Assembly: GCF_963678635.1 (NCBI RefSeq)
Contig: NC_087065.1
Span: 26,743,254-26,807,253, forward strand
Direction: 5' to 3'
Origin: Symsagittifera roscoffensis
Lineage: Eukaryota; Xenacoelomorpha; Acoela; Convolutidae
DNA: 64,000 nucleotides
Below, one piece after another: positions 55,389 through 64,000 of this stretch. The translations under genes were made by a program, and so were the position numbers. Every line of letters begins with the position of its first letter. Positions within the stretch are counted from its first letter, which is position 1. The notes under the pieces are model-generated. The model was not told the origin of the DNA and ran no database searches. It worked only from the letters and a program-made list of their open reading frames with translations.

Positions 55389-56091
55389 TCATCCCGTGGT
55401 AGTCTCCCTTTTCATAGTTTCTACATTGCGGTTTTTACATTTCGATTTAACTCTCTTTACTGGCACATCTAACTTGACAAGGACGTGGTCACTTTTTCCG
55501 ATTGGTGCCTCTAAGGTGGTGTCTTGATCTTTTAAGACTATATCTGACATCACAACATCAAGCAGTGATGCCTTGTCTCTGCCAGCGAGCCTTGTAGGCT
55601 CTTTGATGTGTTGTGTTAGTAGTGCGTCTTTTAATGCCTCTACAAAAGTGAACTCAGTGCTATTTTCATCTTTTAACGTACTCATGGCCTCCCAATCTAT
55701 CTGCGGTAGATTTGTGTCTCCCACTAATAGTGTTGAGTCATTTGACTGTGTTTAGTTCAATTTCGCGATCAAATTTTTTTAGTTGGTGGTTATTTTCTTT
55801 AGTTGATTTTGGACTTCTATACAATACAACAAAGTTGATGATGTTCCTGCCAATTTTAGCTTTTAAAAACCAGTTTTCACAGAAAGTAGAATTATTTTTG
55901 TTCAAGGAGTAGTCAATGTTTTCCTTAATATAAACTAAAATTTCGCGCCCTTGATCAGATGGGTTCATATTTACTGATTCTATGTTATAGTTTTGGATTT
56001 TATGCAGTACTGGATTCCATTCTGTGCAAGAATGTTTCGGTTTGCCTTCAACTAGAGCGATGACATCAGGCTTGCATTTTTCTTGATTCAT
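55389..56091 (-). pseudogene. CR1-like APE endonuclease
   Basis: 56,091-55,738 begins MNQEKCKPDVIALVEGKPKH and has GREILVYIKENIDYSL. 55,724-55,389 has VGDTNLPQIDWEA (GDxN motif), LLDVVMSDIVLK, and GKSDHVLVKLDV (SDH motif). The family nicks target DNA for target-primed reverse transcription. The catalytic motifs survive, and a frame change near 55.73 kb interrupts the protein. Confidence 0.75.
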
Positions 56092-56129
56092 TCTTTAAGT
56101 GATTTCGTGCAGTTTGTCTTGAGTTAATG

Positions 56130-57000
56130 TGTCTATGATTGTGTACCAAAATAATAAAGACCGGTTTGAAGTTTTTCTCCTCATTCTCATTATTTGCAAC
56201 CCCCTCACAAGGTGCACGTAGTCTTCTTGTTCCTTTTCGTTCAAGTTTTTGACTTTGCTATCAATCTTCTGACTTGTTCTCGTTCCTTGAGACTCCTGTC
56301 TGGGCCAATCCGCAGGTTTTTAATTTTATATTCGGCATCTTTTAATTTATTCCAGATTTTCATTATCTCGCTTACATCTTTTTCGTTATCAAAGGATACT
56401 AGCAGTGGTCTGTTTGTCGTGGCTCTATCGTTCTTCTTCCCAAGTCGGACAAAGTTTGTGGCTGTTTTGTTTCTCATTTCGACCGATGCTAGAAATGTTT
56501 CTATCAGATGTTTGCCTTCTACCTTTCTGTTATGTCCATCTTGGTGGGTACTCTCAGATGCTTTGTAAATTATCAAGTTCTGTTTTCTTTTTTTGTAGTC
56601 TTCTTCTTCTCTTTTTTGCTCTTCAGATGCTTCCAATATAATTTCTTTTAGTGGCTTGATTTTCGAATGTTGGGCCACGTCCCAAGGTTTCTGTTCAGTT
56701 TGATTCACGGCTCTTGGTCCTGCTACAAACTTGTGGAAGACGTTCATCATGTGGTTTAGGTTCACCATTGTTTTGTCCAGATCGCTCCTTAGTGAATCCG
56801 GTTCTGGATTCTTGTCAGCTTCAATTAGAAGTTTCACCTTCCGTGTGCAGGAACTGCAACACCAGATGACTCCTGGTTGACACATGTAATCGTAGGATTA
56901 GTCAGACAAATTTATGCACGTTGTACAAAGGTGTTCATGACATTTATCACACTCCATTACTTTATCATCGATGTTACCATAGGGCTTATTGCACATTTAC
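56130..57000 (-). pseudogene. CR1-like ORF1 with N-terminal PHD finger
   Basis: From about 56,985 the frame reads CNKPYG, VMECDKCHEHLCTTCINLSD, one in-frame stop, then YMCQPGVIWCCSSC, a C4HC3-type finger. From 56,885 it stays open for 214 codons. A helical section (EEQKREEEDYKKRKQNLIIY) is followed by an RRM-like block (NFVRLGKKNDRATTNRPLLV, SFDNEKDVSEIMKIW, IGPDRSLKEREQVRRL), as in ORF1 proteins of CR1-type LINEs, which bind the element RNA. A small frameshift near 56,245 separates the last residues. Confidence 0.7.
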
Positions 57001-57060
57001 TTTGCCAAGCGTCCATTTCACTCAGAGATTCAGTACCTTTACGTCTAGTTTTTGGTTTTG

Positions 57061-57290
57061 GAGGCAAATTAAGTTTGATTTTATCAGGCTGCTCTAAGAC
57101 ACTTAAGTCTCAAGAAGCTACCTAATGAAATCAACTTCACGAAAATTACTGGGCCGCTCTAAGACAATTAAGTCCCAAGAAGCTATCCTTGTAATTTCAG
57201 AAAAAGCTTCTTACTTTTTATTTTTTGTTGTTCTTTTTCTGCCTTCGCTTCGACGGCAGAAAAAGAACAGCAAATTGGGACTTAATTTTT
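57061..57290. repeat. Short tandem repeat and strong hairpin between LINE and PLE
   Basis: GCTCTAAGACA-TTAAGTCTCAAGAAGCTA occurs near 57,092-57,121 and again at about 57,153-57,188. A perfect 14-bp inverted repeat (GTTCTTTTTCTGCC ... GGCAGAAAAAGAAC) with a 15-base loop lies at 57,229-57,271. Confidence 0.75.
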
Positions 57291-57635
57291 TTTGGGACTG
57301 AAAATTTTGTCCCAAAATAATTTTGGTTTTTTATTTAAAACGCACATGTCTAAATCGAAACTTTGACTCAGAAACTTCCAGACAAATTAATTTTAAAATG
57401 TTTAATTATTTTAGAGGTTAAAAGTATTTTAATTTTATTAGTAATTTAGAGGTCAACTGTGATTGGCTAATTTTTTAACCTGATGGTTTAGAACCAAATT
57501 GTATGTGAGTTTTTGTAAAGAACATTTGTCAATTGATGTTTTGTCGTCATTTAGATTAGTTTATTGTAAAATCCTGACGATGCACATAGTTGCAAAAACG
57601 TATGAAATTTACTTTTTAGCAAAAACTTCTTCAAA
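57291..57635 (+). repeat. PLE copy C left terminal repeat (pLTR)
   Basis: Matches 61,083-61,430: CTGAAAATTT-GTCCC, TTTATTTAAAACGCACAT, CAGAAACTTCCAGACAA, AGGTCAACTGTGATTGGCTA, GATGCACATAGTTGC. It contains the hammerhead-core-like motif at 57,573-57,600, here with AAAA in place of GAAA. Confidence 0.8.
57573..57600 (+). ncRNA. Hammerhead-core-like motif (left pLTR, degenerate)
   Basis: CCTGACGATGCACATAGTTG, then CAAAAACG. CTGACGA fits CUGANGA and TGCA can pair with TGCA as stem II, but GAAA is AAAA here. Confidence 0.3.
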
Positions 57636-57776
57636 TTTACTTTTCAATTCGTGATAAACCAAAAGGCGAAGAGCATAAAATTCCAACTGTTTTTCCACTA
57701 AAGGGCCAGTATAAAATTTTTTAAATGATTTTCATCAATGTATAGGGAATTTTTATAGTGTTTTTTTTATCGAGAC

Positions 57777-58435
57777 GTGAAATATGACCAATTTTTATTT
57801 GAGTCACCGATTTTGTTTCATATTGTAGCAGCTAACTCCCTGTTCCACAGCATCAACACCTTTAACACAGGTGAAAAAACGCAATACGAGAGCCTTGTTA
57901 CAGCAATTCCTGGCCTATCCCTTAATAACAACTTGCTCAACCAAAGAAAGAAGCTGCGACGATTACTGGAAGACAGTCCACTGAAAGAGAAAAAAGTGGT
58001 TTTGTGGCACGACGTGGTGAACAACACCAAAAGCAGCCACAGAACAAACAACTATTGCCCAGCCGGTGTCGAGGAGCTGACAAACTATTTGAAGTCGAAG
58101 AAGCAGCAGATATTGGCGATCGTCTATTGCAGAAGAGAAGGAACGCCCGACTTGTTTAATCAGCTTCTCGGCACAGGTGTGCTCATTATTCCAGCTCCAA
58201 GAGCAGGCAAAACGACCCAGAGCAGCTCAAGGAATATTTGAAGCTGCACTAGAGTGTTGAATTGGAGCTGAAATCATTGCGATTGGTAGTGGCGCACAAA
58301 GAAAGGCTGTCAGAGCTGAGTGGCAACATCAGGGGCAAACAACAGAGACCATCACAGACAAGGAGGAAAACGAAAGCAAGACGTGAGCAGAAACTGAAGG
58401 CAGGGGAAGTGTCTGCGCTTCAAAGACAGAGGTGA
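57777..58435 (+). pseudogene. PLE ORF1, copy C (LWHD-NN domain, coiled and basic tail)
   Basis: 57,777-58,241 is open for 154 codons. An N-terminal part (FHIVAANSLFHSINTF) is followed by AIPGLSLNNNLLNQRKKL, then VVLWHDVVNNTKSSHRTNNY, then ILAIVYCRREGTPDLFNQLL and GTGVLIIPAPR. A frame change near 58,205 leads into QLKEYLKLH, VELELKSLRLVVAHKERLS and a basic end RPSQTRRKTKARREQKLKAG. The same order occurs upstream of the RT in copies A and B. I do not recognise the fold. Invariant W, H, D and N residues hint at a catalytic or metal site, by inference only. Confidence 0.6.
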
Positions 58436-58497
58436 AGAGAGTGTGATTTGTTTTGCTTTGTGCCTTGTGAGTTTCATTACTCGTGGCCTGCAAAACA

Positions 58498-60731
58498 ATG
58501 ACCACATTACTGTTGCCTGCTGTTTAGGTCAGACAAATTTCAAAAAGAAAACTATTTTAGAAAATTGTGTTAGACTATTTAAAAATTTTTTAAAAAGTTC
58601 AAGTATCTGTACATAGACTGAAGTTTCCGAGAAAATGTCTGAAAAACTATCTAATACCGGACTTTTTGAAGTTTAGGGTCCCCGAGAACTGTTTTTTTTT
58701 GGACCAAGCTGTGCATAATTTTCAATTGAAACTACTAAGGACTGAAACTTCTAGGGCAAATGAGGATAGGAAAACGTACGAGGAGATGCTAATGAAAGCA
58801 AGATCACTGGTGCAAAAAGAAGTTGACGAACAGTGGTGGGCATCCAATTCCCGATTCGTGAGGCGTCAAGTTGAGGCAAGCTTGAAGACAACATCAGAAA
58901 ACTATTGAAAAAAGTTAGAAAAACTGTCCGAGAGACAAGATAAACCTCTTGGGGGGAGAAATGAGTGATGAGTTAGGGTACTTGATAACATTGAACTGCC
59001 TGAATGGGTATATGAAGTGCTATCAATGGGCCCGAAGCATCTCATTAGAGACAAATTTAACGAAACAAACTTTTTGGCGGATATCGGCATTTTCCTCTCA
59101 CAATTGAAAAATCAAAAAACATCTGGTGAAACAATATTTGATAAAGAAGTCGCGGCAAAGGCATATGCAAAAAACGTAAGGCAAACCCCAAGAGACAAAG
59201 CCGTTGAAAAAACGAGGAAATATCCCAAGGATAATGGATTCCTGGCTGTGCCTTTTGATAAGGAGGTTGGTTTTTGCATAATGAGGAAACAAACGTATGA
59301 ATCAAAGCTGGAATCGTTGTTGCAATCTGCTCAGTTTGTGAAAAAAAATGCAACCACTAATGAGATTATACTGAAAATTGAAAATGAACTTAACAAAGAA
59401 TTACTAGCCATGAACAAAAGAGACGAGACAAAAAATCAGTTGTATTCTAAGATGTGGTCAACAGGGGGGCAACCTTCCCGTTTGTACGGTTTAGCTAAGG
59501 TACACAAAGCTGAGACACCCCGTACGACCAGTACTATCACTTCCAGGCAGCTTGTATGAGAATCTGAACAAAATGCTTGCAAAGTTTTTTGACAACATCG
59601 ATGGAGTCAATATAGAAAAGAATACTGAAGAGGCCAGAGAAACAATTGAAAACATTGCTCTAGATCCGGATGAAACCATAATATCTCTTGGTGTGAAAAG
59701 TGTGTACACCAACATTCCCCTGAAGGAGGCAAATGAAATTGCTTTACAGAAGCTGTACAGCCAGGAGTCTCCTCTTGAAATTCAAAGAGCAACCATGAAA
59801 AGGCTTTTGAGTATGGCGGTCAGCAAAGTATATTTCAAGTGTAATGCTTCATGGTATGTACAAGTTGATGGTTTAGCAATGGGCGCGTCACTCGCTGTAA
59901 TTCTTGCAAACTTATGGCTGAAAGAATACGAGTTTGCTCCAAGACAAGAAATACCAGTGGGAACAGAGATACAGCAAATAAATGTCAAAAACGGCTTGTG
60001 CCCATGTTGCAGCAGGAAAGTCACATATAGATCAAAGGGGGTTGAATGCGAGAGTTGCCGAAACTGGTATCTCCTTAAATGCGGAAAAACATCCGATGAC
60101 CTATACGCATCAATAATCGAGATAGTCTGGTACTGTGAAGGCTGCTACTGTGAAGGATAAGGATACTCCACAGATGAAATTGTTCCTCAGGTATGTGGAT
60201 GACATTGTTAGAACAGTCAGAGGGGAGCCGAGTGGTCTTCTCGATGGCGCCAATTCTCTTGATCCAAATCTGCAGTTCACTCTAGAGAAAACTAATTCGG
60301 AGGGGAATTTGCAGTTCCTGGATTTGAACATAAATGTATCGCAGGGTAGGCGTGTAACTTGCAGTTGGTATCAAAAAGCAACAGATACAGGGACTATACT
60401 GAACTATAGAAGCTGCGCCCCAACTCAGTATAAGCGTAGTGTTATCCAAGGCACTGTACACAGGGTTCTTAGGAGTGCATCTAGCTGGGAGCAATTTGAT
60501 AAGGCTATGGAAACTAATAGGGCGCAATTGCTGACAAATCAGTACCCGGAAAATTGGTCCGCAAAGGTGGCTTCAGACGCCTTGTGCAAGATCGTCGAGG
60601 GTAAGCGCAAGCCCCTGAATAGTGAGAGGTGTTTGTCAATTCAATTACCAAAGGATGTGAAGCCCCCATTGCTGATGGTGCAATATAGAGGTAACCAGAG
60701 CCAATACTTTGGTAACGATTACGAAATTTAA
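58498..60731 (+). pseudogene. Penelope-like reverse transcriptase with PHD-like finger insertion, copy C
   Basis: The start is taken at the ATG at 58,498, since MTTLLLPAV aligns with MSTVVLPPP of copy B. Blocks: DFLKFRVPENC; VLDNIELPEWVYEVLSMG; 59,017-59,559 with DKFNETNFLADIGIFLSQLK and LYGLAKVHK; 59,552-60,160 with SLGVKSVYTNIPLKEA (motif A, where copy A has SLDVK, so the catalytic Asp is Gly here) and VDGLAMGASLAVILANLW (motif B); the finger; then 60,135-60,731 with LFLRYVDDIVRTVRG (catalytic YVDD), NLQFLDLNINVSQG and VQYRGNQSQYFG. At least three frameshifts or stops. Confidence 0.85.
59999..60145 (+). pseudogene. PHD-like zinc finger inside the PLE RT (copy C)
   Basis: 49 residues, the same length as in copy B: CPCCSRKVTYRSK, VECESCRNWYLLKC, then VWYCEGC. 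Seven of the eight ligands are present; the His of WYH is Leu here. It lies in frame after motif B of the RT, before the frame change that leads to YVDD. Confidence 0.75.
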
Positions 60732-60734
60732 CTA

Positions 60735-61080
60735 AGGACCACAAAAAACAAGCATCATGTTTACCATCACTGAAGTCAGCATTTTCTTTTGATCTCAAGT
60801 CGAGAGTGGTTTATAAACTGTCTTGTACGGAATGCACATGCACCTATGTCGGACAAACTGTTCGACATTTGACCACTAGAATTGAGTAACATAAGAAAGC
60901 AGACTCGCCGGTAGGCCTCCACCTCCAGCAATGCCAACTTGAGGGAAATAGCGCAGATCTTAGTTGGGAAATTATAGCTAAGTCAAACAACCACACAAAA
61001 TTGTTATTATTAGAGGCAATACATATCAGGAAAGAGAAACCGGGCTTGAACACGCGCGATGAGTTTAGGAGCAGGTAGTT
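60735..61080 (+). pseudogene. GIY-YIG endonuclease region, PLE copy C
   Basis: SRVVYKLSCTECTCTYVGQT, then VRHLTTRIE, a stop where other copies have Glu, then H; further on LLLLEAIHIRKEKPGLNTRD and EFRSR. The C-x2-C pair before YVGQ and the Arg in QTVR are typical of PLE GIY-YIG nucleases, which nick DNA to prime reverse transcription. Two in-frame stops and a frame change from the RT make it inactive. Confidence 0.7.
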
Positions 61081-61082
61081 AA

Positions 61083-61430
61083 CACTGAAAATTTAGTCCC
61101 GAAATATTTTTGTTTTTTTTATTTAAAACGCACATTCCTAAATCGAAATTATGATTCAGAAACTTCCAGACAAGTTAATTTCAAAATGATTAATTAATTT
61201 TAGAGGTTAAAAGTATTTTAATTTTATTAGTAATTTAGAGGTCAACTGTGATTGGCTAATTTTTTAACATGATTGTTTAGAACCAAATTGTATGTGAATC
61301 ATTGTAAATAACATTTGTAATTTGATGTTTTATCGTCATTAAGATTAGTTCATTGTAAAAATCCTGACGATGCACATAGTTGCGAAAACGTTTGAATTTT
61401 ACTTTTTTTGCAAAAATTTCGTTGACTGTT
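61083..61430 (+). repeat. PLE copy C right terminal repeat (pLTR)
   Basis: Direct copy of 57,291-57,635 with scattered substitutions, starting right after the endonuclease stop. Its end overlaps the C-terminal codons of the minus-strand ORF1-type frame at 61,399-61,971. Confidence 0.8.
61363..61390 (+). ncRNA. Hammerhead-core-like motif (right pLTR, best copy)
   Basis: CCTGACGATGCACATAGTTG, then CGAAAACG. CTGACGA, stem II (TGC pairing with GCG or GCA), then GAAA are all in place. PLE pLTRs are known to carry hammerhead ribozymes. The cleavage-site strand and stems I and III were not resolved by eye. Confidence 0.4.
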
Positions 61431-61971
61431 TCTTTGACTTCTTCGTAGCAGTTTTTGACCGTTTCTTCAGGACTAATTTTTTCAAGTTTTTTCTACTTCT
61501 GTAGACGATTCTGATAAGTTTCTCTTCAAGGATCGAAGACGGGTGAATTTGCCGCGAATCTCGCAAGATTCTGTTGTTCTTTCTCTTTATTGTAGATAAC
61601 AACTTTTTTACTGGGATAATGAGGATGTCCAATGTTCTCAATCTTTTGAGTATGTCTGTGGTGTTGGTTCGTTTTTAGTATACTAATGCTGCGATCCGGT
61701 GACGCTGTCCGTGGAGAGTCGAAAGCAATAGTTCTACTGAACTAGGTTTCCAACTGTTGCTGTGGTGGGGGGCCACAGTATTGTTGATCAAGTTATGCCA
61801 CAGAATAAGTTTGTCTTCGTTCTTCTGGATCGACTGGTAGTTCTTTTTTGTAGCAGGGTTGATGCTCAATCCTCCTACTGATGTCTGGATGGGGAATATT
61901 TTTCGTTGAAAATTTTTAGGGGATGTGTCGATGGCCGCTCGAAAAGAGCTCGCGCCAACAAAGTGCACCAT
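61399..61971 (-). pseudogene. Fourth ORF1-type domain (LWHN-NN), copy D
   Basis: On the minus strand: FVGASSFRAAIDTSPKNFQR, then VGGLSINPATKKN, KLILWHNLINNTVAPHHSNS, HRIAALVY, one stop, TDILKRLRTLDILIIPVKKL, LRDSRQIHPSSILEEKLIRI, and a very basic end KKRSKTATKKSKKQSTK. The frame is otherwise continuous from 61,971 to 61,399, so it is the least broken copy of this domain. No RT follows it on the minus strand, because PLE copy C occupies that side. It may be the head of a PLE disrupted by copy C, or an independent gene. Confidence 0.55.
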
Positions 61972-62840
61972 AAGTCTTCACCTGCAACACCTAGAGCAGC
62001 AGGACTTTGCCATTTTTCCGTTTAATCATCCGATTTTAGATTTAGCTCTAGGGCATATATCTGAAATTACACAGTTTGTATACGGGGAAAGGAATTCTAT
62101 ATAATAAGTTTATCACAACCTTTATGCCTTGCTGCCAACGCGGTCAACCTATTCCTCTGATAGATTGTGAAGTCGTGACCTTCCTACAACAAGTGGGTCG
62201 GTTAAAGATATTCCCTGATCGCCTGCTGCGCAGACTTAATAAAATATAAATTTTGGTTTATAGATATTGATTTATATCTAATTTAAGGTTCCTTCCTTCC
62301 TTATGAAAATTCAAAAGAACCAATTAAAGTTTGCCCTCCTAAGAAGTGCAAGGCGTTGCATTTGGGGGTCTAAGCAACTGAAAAACCATAATAGCCTTGA
62401 CAGTTTTATTGAAATAATCGAGGAGGGTAGTGTTTAAATGACAAGTCTAATTGTTGTGATAAACTTAGCCTAATTGTTGTTTTAGCCTAATTGTTGTGAT
62501 AAACTTATTAAATAGATTTGTTATGTTTGATGTTTGTGCCTGTATGTGGAGCGCCCTCTGAGGGATTTTAGAGACAGGTCTGTCAAGTGGCTTTCTGTGG
62601 GGAGGTGGGAAACTGGAACTGGCTTGAGGAGTCTGGTGGTGCGCCGCTGGACCTACTGAGCTCGGGTGAGATTGTTCCTTGTTTTTGATTTTTATAATTC
62701 GATTTTAAAATTTAAATTAATTTAATTGTCTTGTTTTTTATATGCTGATTTGTAAAATTCCTACTAACCGCTTATCATGGGTTAATTCATTCCACTAAAG
62801 TTCAGTCAATATCCTTTTTTTACCTTTATGCTGCGTCAAG
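61972..62840. repeat. Non-coding with a short tandem repeat
   Basis: No gene is seen. TAATTGTTGTGATAAACTTA occurs twice within 62,445-62,512, with a partial third. A GC-rich short string GCGCCCTCTGAGGG lies near 62,550, of the kind often found in LINE ends. Confidence 0.5.
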
Positions 62841-64000
62841 ATGAGGAAAAACAACAAAGAGTGTACAGGCAAAGATTGCTGAAAACTTTCAGGACTGATA
62901 AATTGGATTAGATGTGATTGTTGTTCTAGTTGGTATCATATCAGTTGTGTAAATATTTCTCTTAGCGACTCTAAGAAAACCCAATGGTTTCAGTGTCCTT
63001 TTTGCGTTGATGTAAAATCTGTTAAAAAAGCAACAATAGGTAATGATTTAGTGCTAGACAATTATGTTAATACAGCCATCTCAAATGTCCGAGTACTCAA
63101 GAGAGTACCAAAAGACTCGCGTGTTCCCTTGGCGGAAAGTCTGTCGGACAAAATAAATGACATCGTCTACAATGTAGAGGATGTTACAAAATGGCTAATT
63201 TTTTTAACGTCGTTATTGTTTTTTTTGGAGCAACCGAAAAGAAGTGGACGCAAACAGACCACAAACATGAGTTCTTTGATAAATAAAAAAATTCGAGCAA
63301 ATGACGTGTCACTTCCAAAACCCCATCACCAAGTTTCAAGCCCGCCTCTGAGTGACCTCGAGCAGAGAATAAAGTTAATAAGTAGTAAGCTCGATGAAGG
63401 AAATGTAAAGGGAGGAATAAGGCTTGCTGCTTCGGATGACAAAATAGCTCCTTTTTCAACTGATAACTATCAAAAATTGTTGTCTAAGCACCCGCAGCGA
63501 GCCAAATTTGCAGCTCCAAATCCAGAAAAGTTGGATAGTTTTTTCGTAACCGATTTCGACCTATACAAAGCGATAATATCCTTTCCAAACGGATCAGCAG
63601 CAGGTCCTGATAAAATAGTTCCTCAAATTTTTAAAGATCTTGTTAGTAATTCGAATGGCAGTGCAGGACTTAATTTTCTGAAATCGCTTACTAAGCTGAT
63701 AAACCTCATTGGAGATGGCAAAATACCCGAACCACTAAGACCTTTCTTTTTTGGCGCAAAGCTTATCGCCCTCATAAAGATAGACGGAGGGATGAGACCG
63801 ATTACCATAGGCAACACGCTGAGACGTATTGCGTCTAAATGCGCTGGAAGCAAGTCCCTTTCCGAGCGACAAAATTTTTTCGGAAACGTACAGGTAGGAT
63901 GCGGTACCAAGCGAGGAGCAGAAATAGCTGCGCACTCGTTTCGAAACCTAATTGAACGCGACGACAATCCAAAATGCACTGTTCTTTTAAAAGTAGATTT
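62841..64000 (+). pseudogene. Reverse transcriptase ORF with N-terminal PHD-like finger, runs off the window
   Basis: The frame opens at ATG 62,841, has one TGA at 62,880-62,882, then stays open for 372 codons to the window edge, so it has no stop here. N-terminal finger: ECTGKDC, stop, IRCDCCSSWYHISC, then WFQCPFC (C4HC3 spacing). Later come FPNGSAAGPDKIVPQIFKDL, PLRPFFFGAKLIALIKIDGG, MRPITIGNTLRRIASKC and VGCGTKRGAEIAAHSFRNL: the fingers and palm start of an RT of non-LTR type, of a lineage different from the CR1-like and the 6.9-9.8 kb LINEs. The catalytic boxes lie beyond the edge. Apart from the TGA it looks intact. Confidence 0.7.

Larger units (their letters stand above)
53255..57060 (-). 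mobile_element. CR1-like LINE with PHD-finger ORF1, near full length
   Basis: Minus-strand order: PHD-finger ORF1 (57.0-56.2 kb), APE endonuclease (56.09-55.39 kb), linker (55.39-55.09 kb), RT (55.00-53.87 kb), C-terminal region (53.65-53.29 kb) and a 3' tail of TTGAC repeats (53,261-53,280). A few frameshifts and stops break it. This architecture and the small terminal repeat fit CR1-like elements. Confidence 0.85.
57291..61430 (+). mobile_element. Penelope-like element, copy C, bounded by direct terminal repeats
   Basis: Terminal repeats at about 57,291-57,635 and 61,083-61,430 match along their length. Between them, on the plus strand: ORF1, RT with PHD-like finger, and GIY-YIG endonuclease. 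This is the most complete PLE in the window. It is inactive through several frameshifts and stops and a changed palm residue. Confidence 0.85.

Noticed and set aside
57818-58051. 77-codon minus-strand ORF within PLE copy C
   Set aside because: Antisense to the conserved ORF1 domain.
1-64000. CRISPR array, rRNA or tRNA genes
   Set aside because: No regularly spaced identical repeats with unique spacers, and no recognisable rRNA or tRNA sequence. The context is eukaryotic.

Overview
The window is animal nuclear DNA dominated by transposable elements. Only three host protein genes are convincing: a trimeric dUTPase, an SDS22-like leucine-rich-repeat (LRR) protein and SNU13/NHP2L1 (15.5K, an L7Ae-family RNA-binding protein). 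All three read as single uninterrupted ORFs. Each has a splice-acceptor-like pyrimidine-AG a few bases before its ATG, which suggests 5'UTR introns or spliced-leader trans-splicing. The mix of Penelope-like, CR1-like and Ty3/gypsy elements points to an invertebrate metazoan; the sequence does not let me name the phylum.

Layout. 1-10.6 kb holds Penelope-like element (PLE) remnants in both orientations and a decayed minus-strand LINE. 10.98-11.43 kb is a dispersed repeat whose inverted partner lies at 46.44-46.88 kb. 11.43-17.3 kb is a degraded gypsy element with an env-like third ORF, running into a gap of exactly 200 N. 17,498-28,969 and 31,819-43,236 are the two arms of a near-identical inverted duplication of about 11.4 kb. 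Each arm carries the LRR gene, the dUTPase, an orphan small ORF and the 3' part of a second gypsy element. The 2.85-kb unique spacer holds the rest of that element's gag, on the minus strand. The fold-back may be real, or two haplotypes joined head to head by the assembler; the gap at one arm edge and allele-like differences leave both open.

43.3-46.4 kb has SNU13 flanked by copies of a degenerate AT-rich repeat. 46.9-48.9 kb is unassigned. 48.96-52.5 kb is a minus-strand PLE, 53.25-57.06 kb a minus-strand CR1-like LINE with a PHD-finger ORF1, and 57.29-61.43 kb a plus-strand PLE bounded by direct repeats (pLTRs). A separate PLE-type ORF1 domain follows on the minus strand. An RT ORF with an N-terminal PHD-like finger then runs off the right edge.

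The most interesting signal is the PLE family. Three copies share an upstream ORF with a conserved LWHD-x2-NN domain. In all three a PHD-like C4HC3 zinc finger is inserted inside the reverse transcriptase, between the AMG and YVDD motifs. The better-preserved ends carry a GIY-YIG-type endonuclease, and the terminal repeats contain hammerhead-ribozyme-core-like motifs. I could not check whether this architecture has already been described. No CRISPR, rRNA or tRNA gene was recognised.
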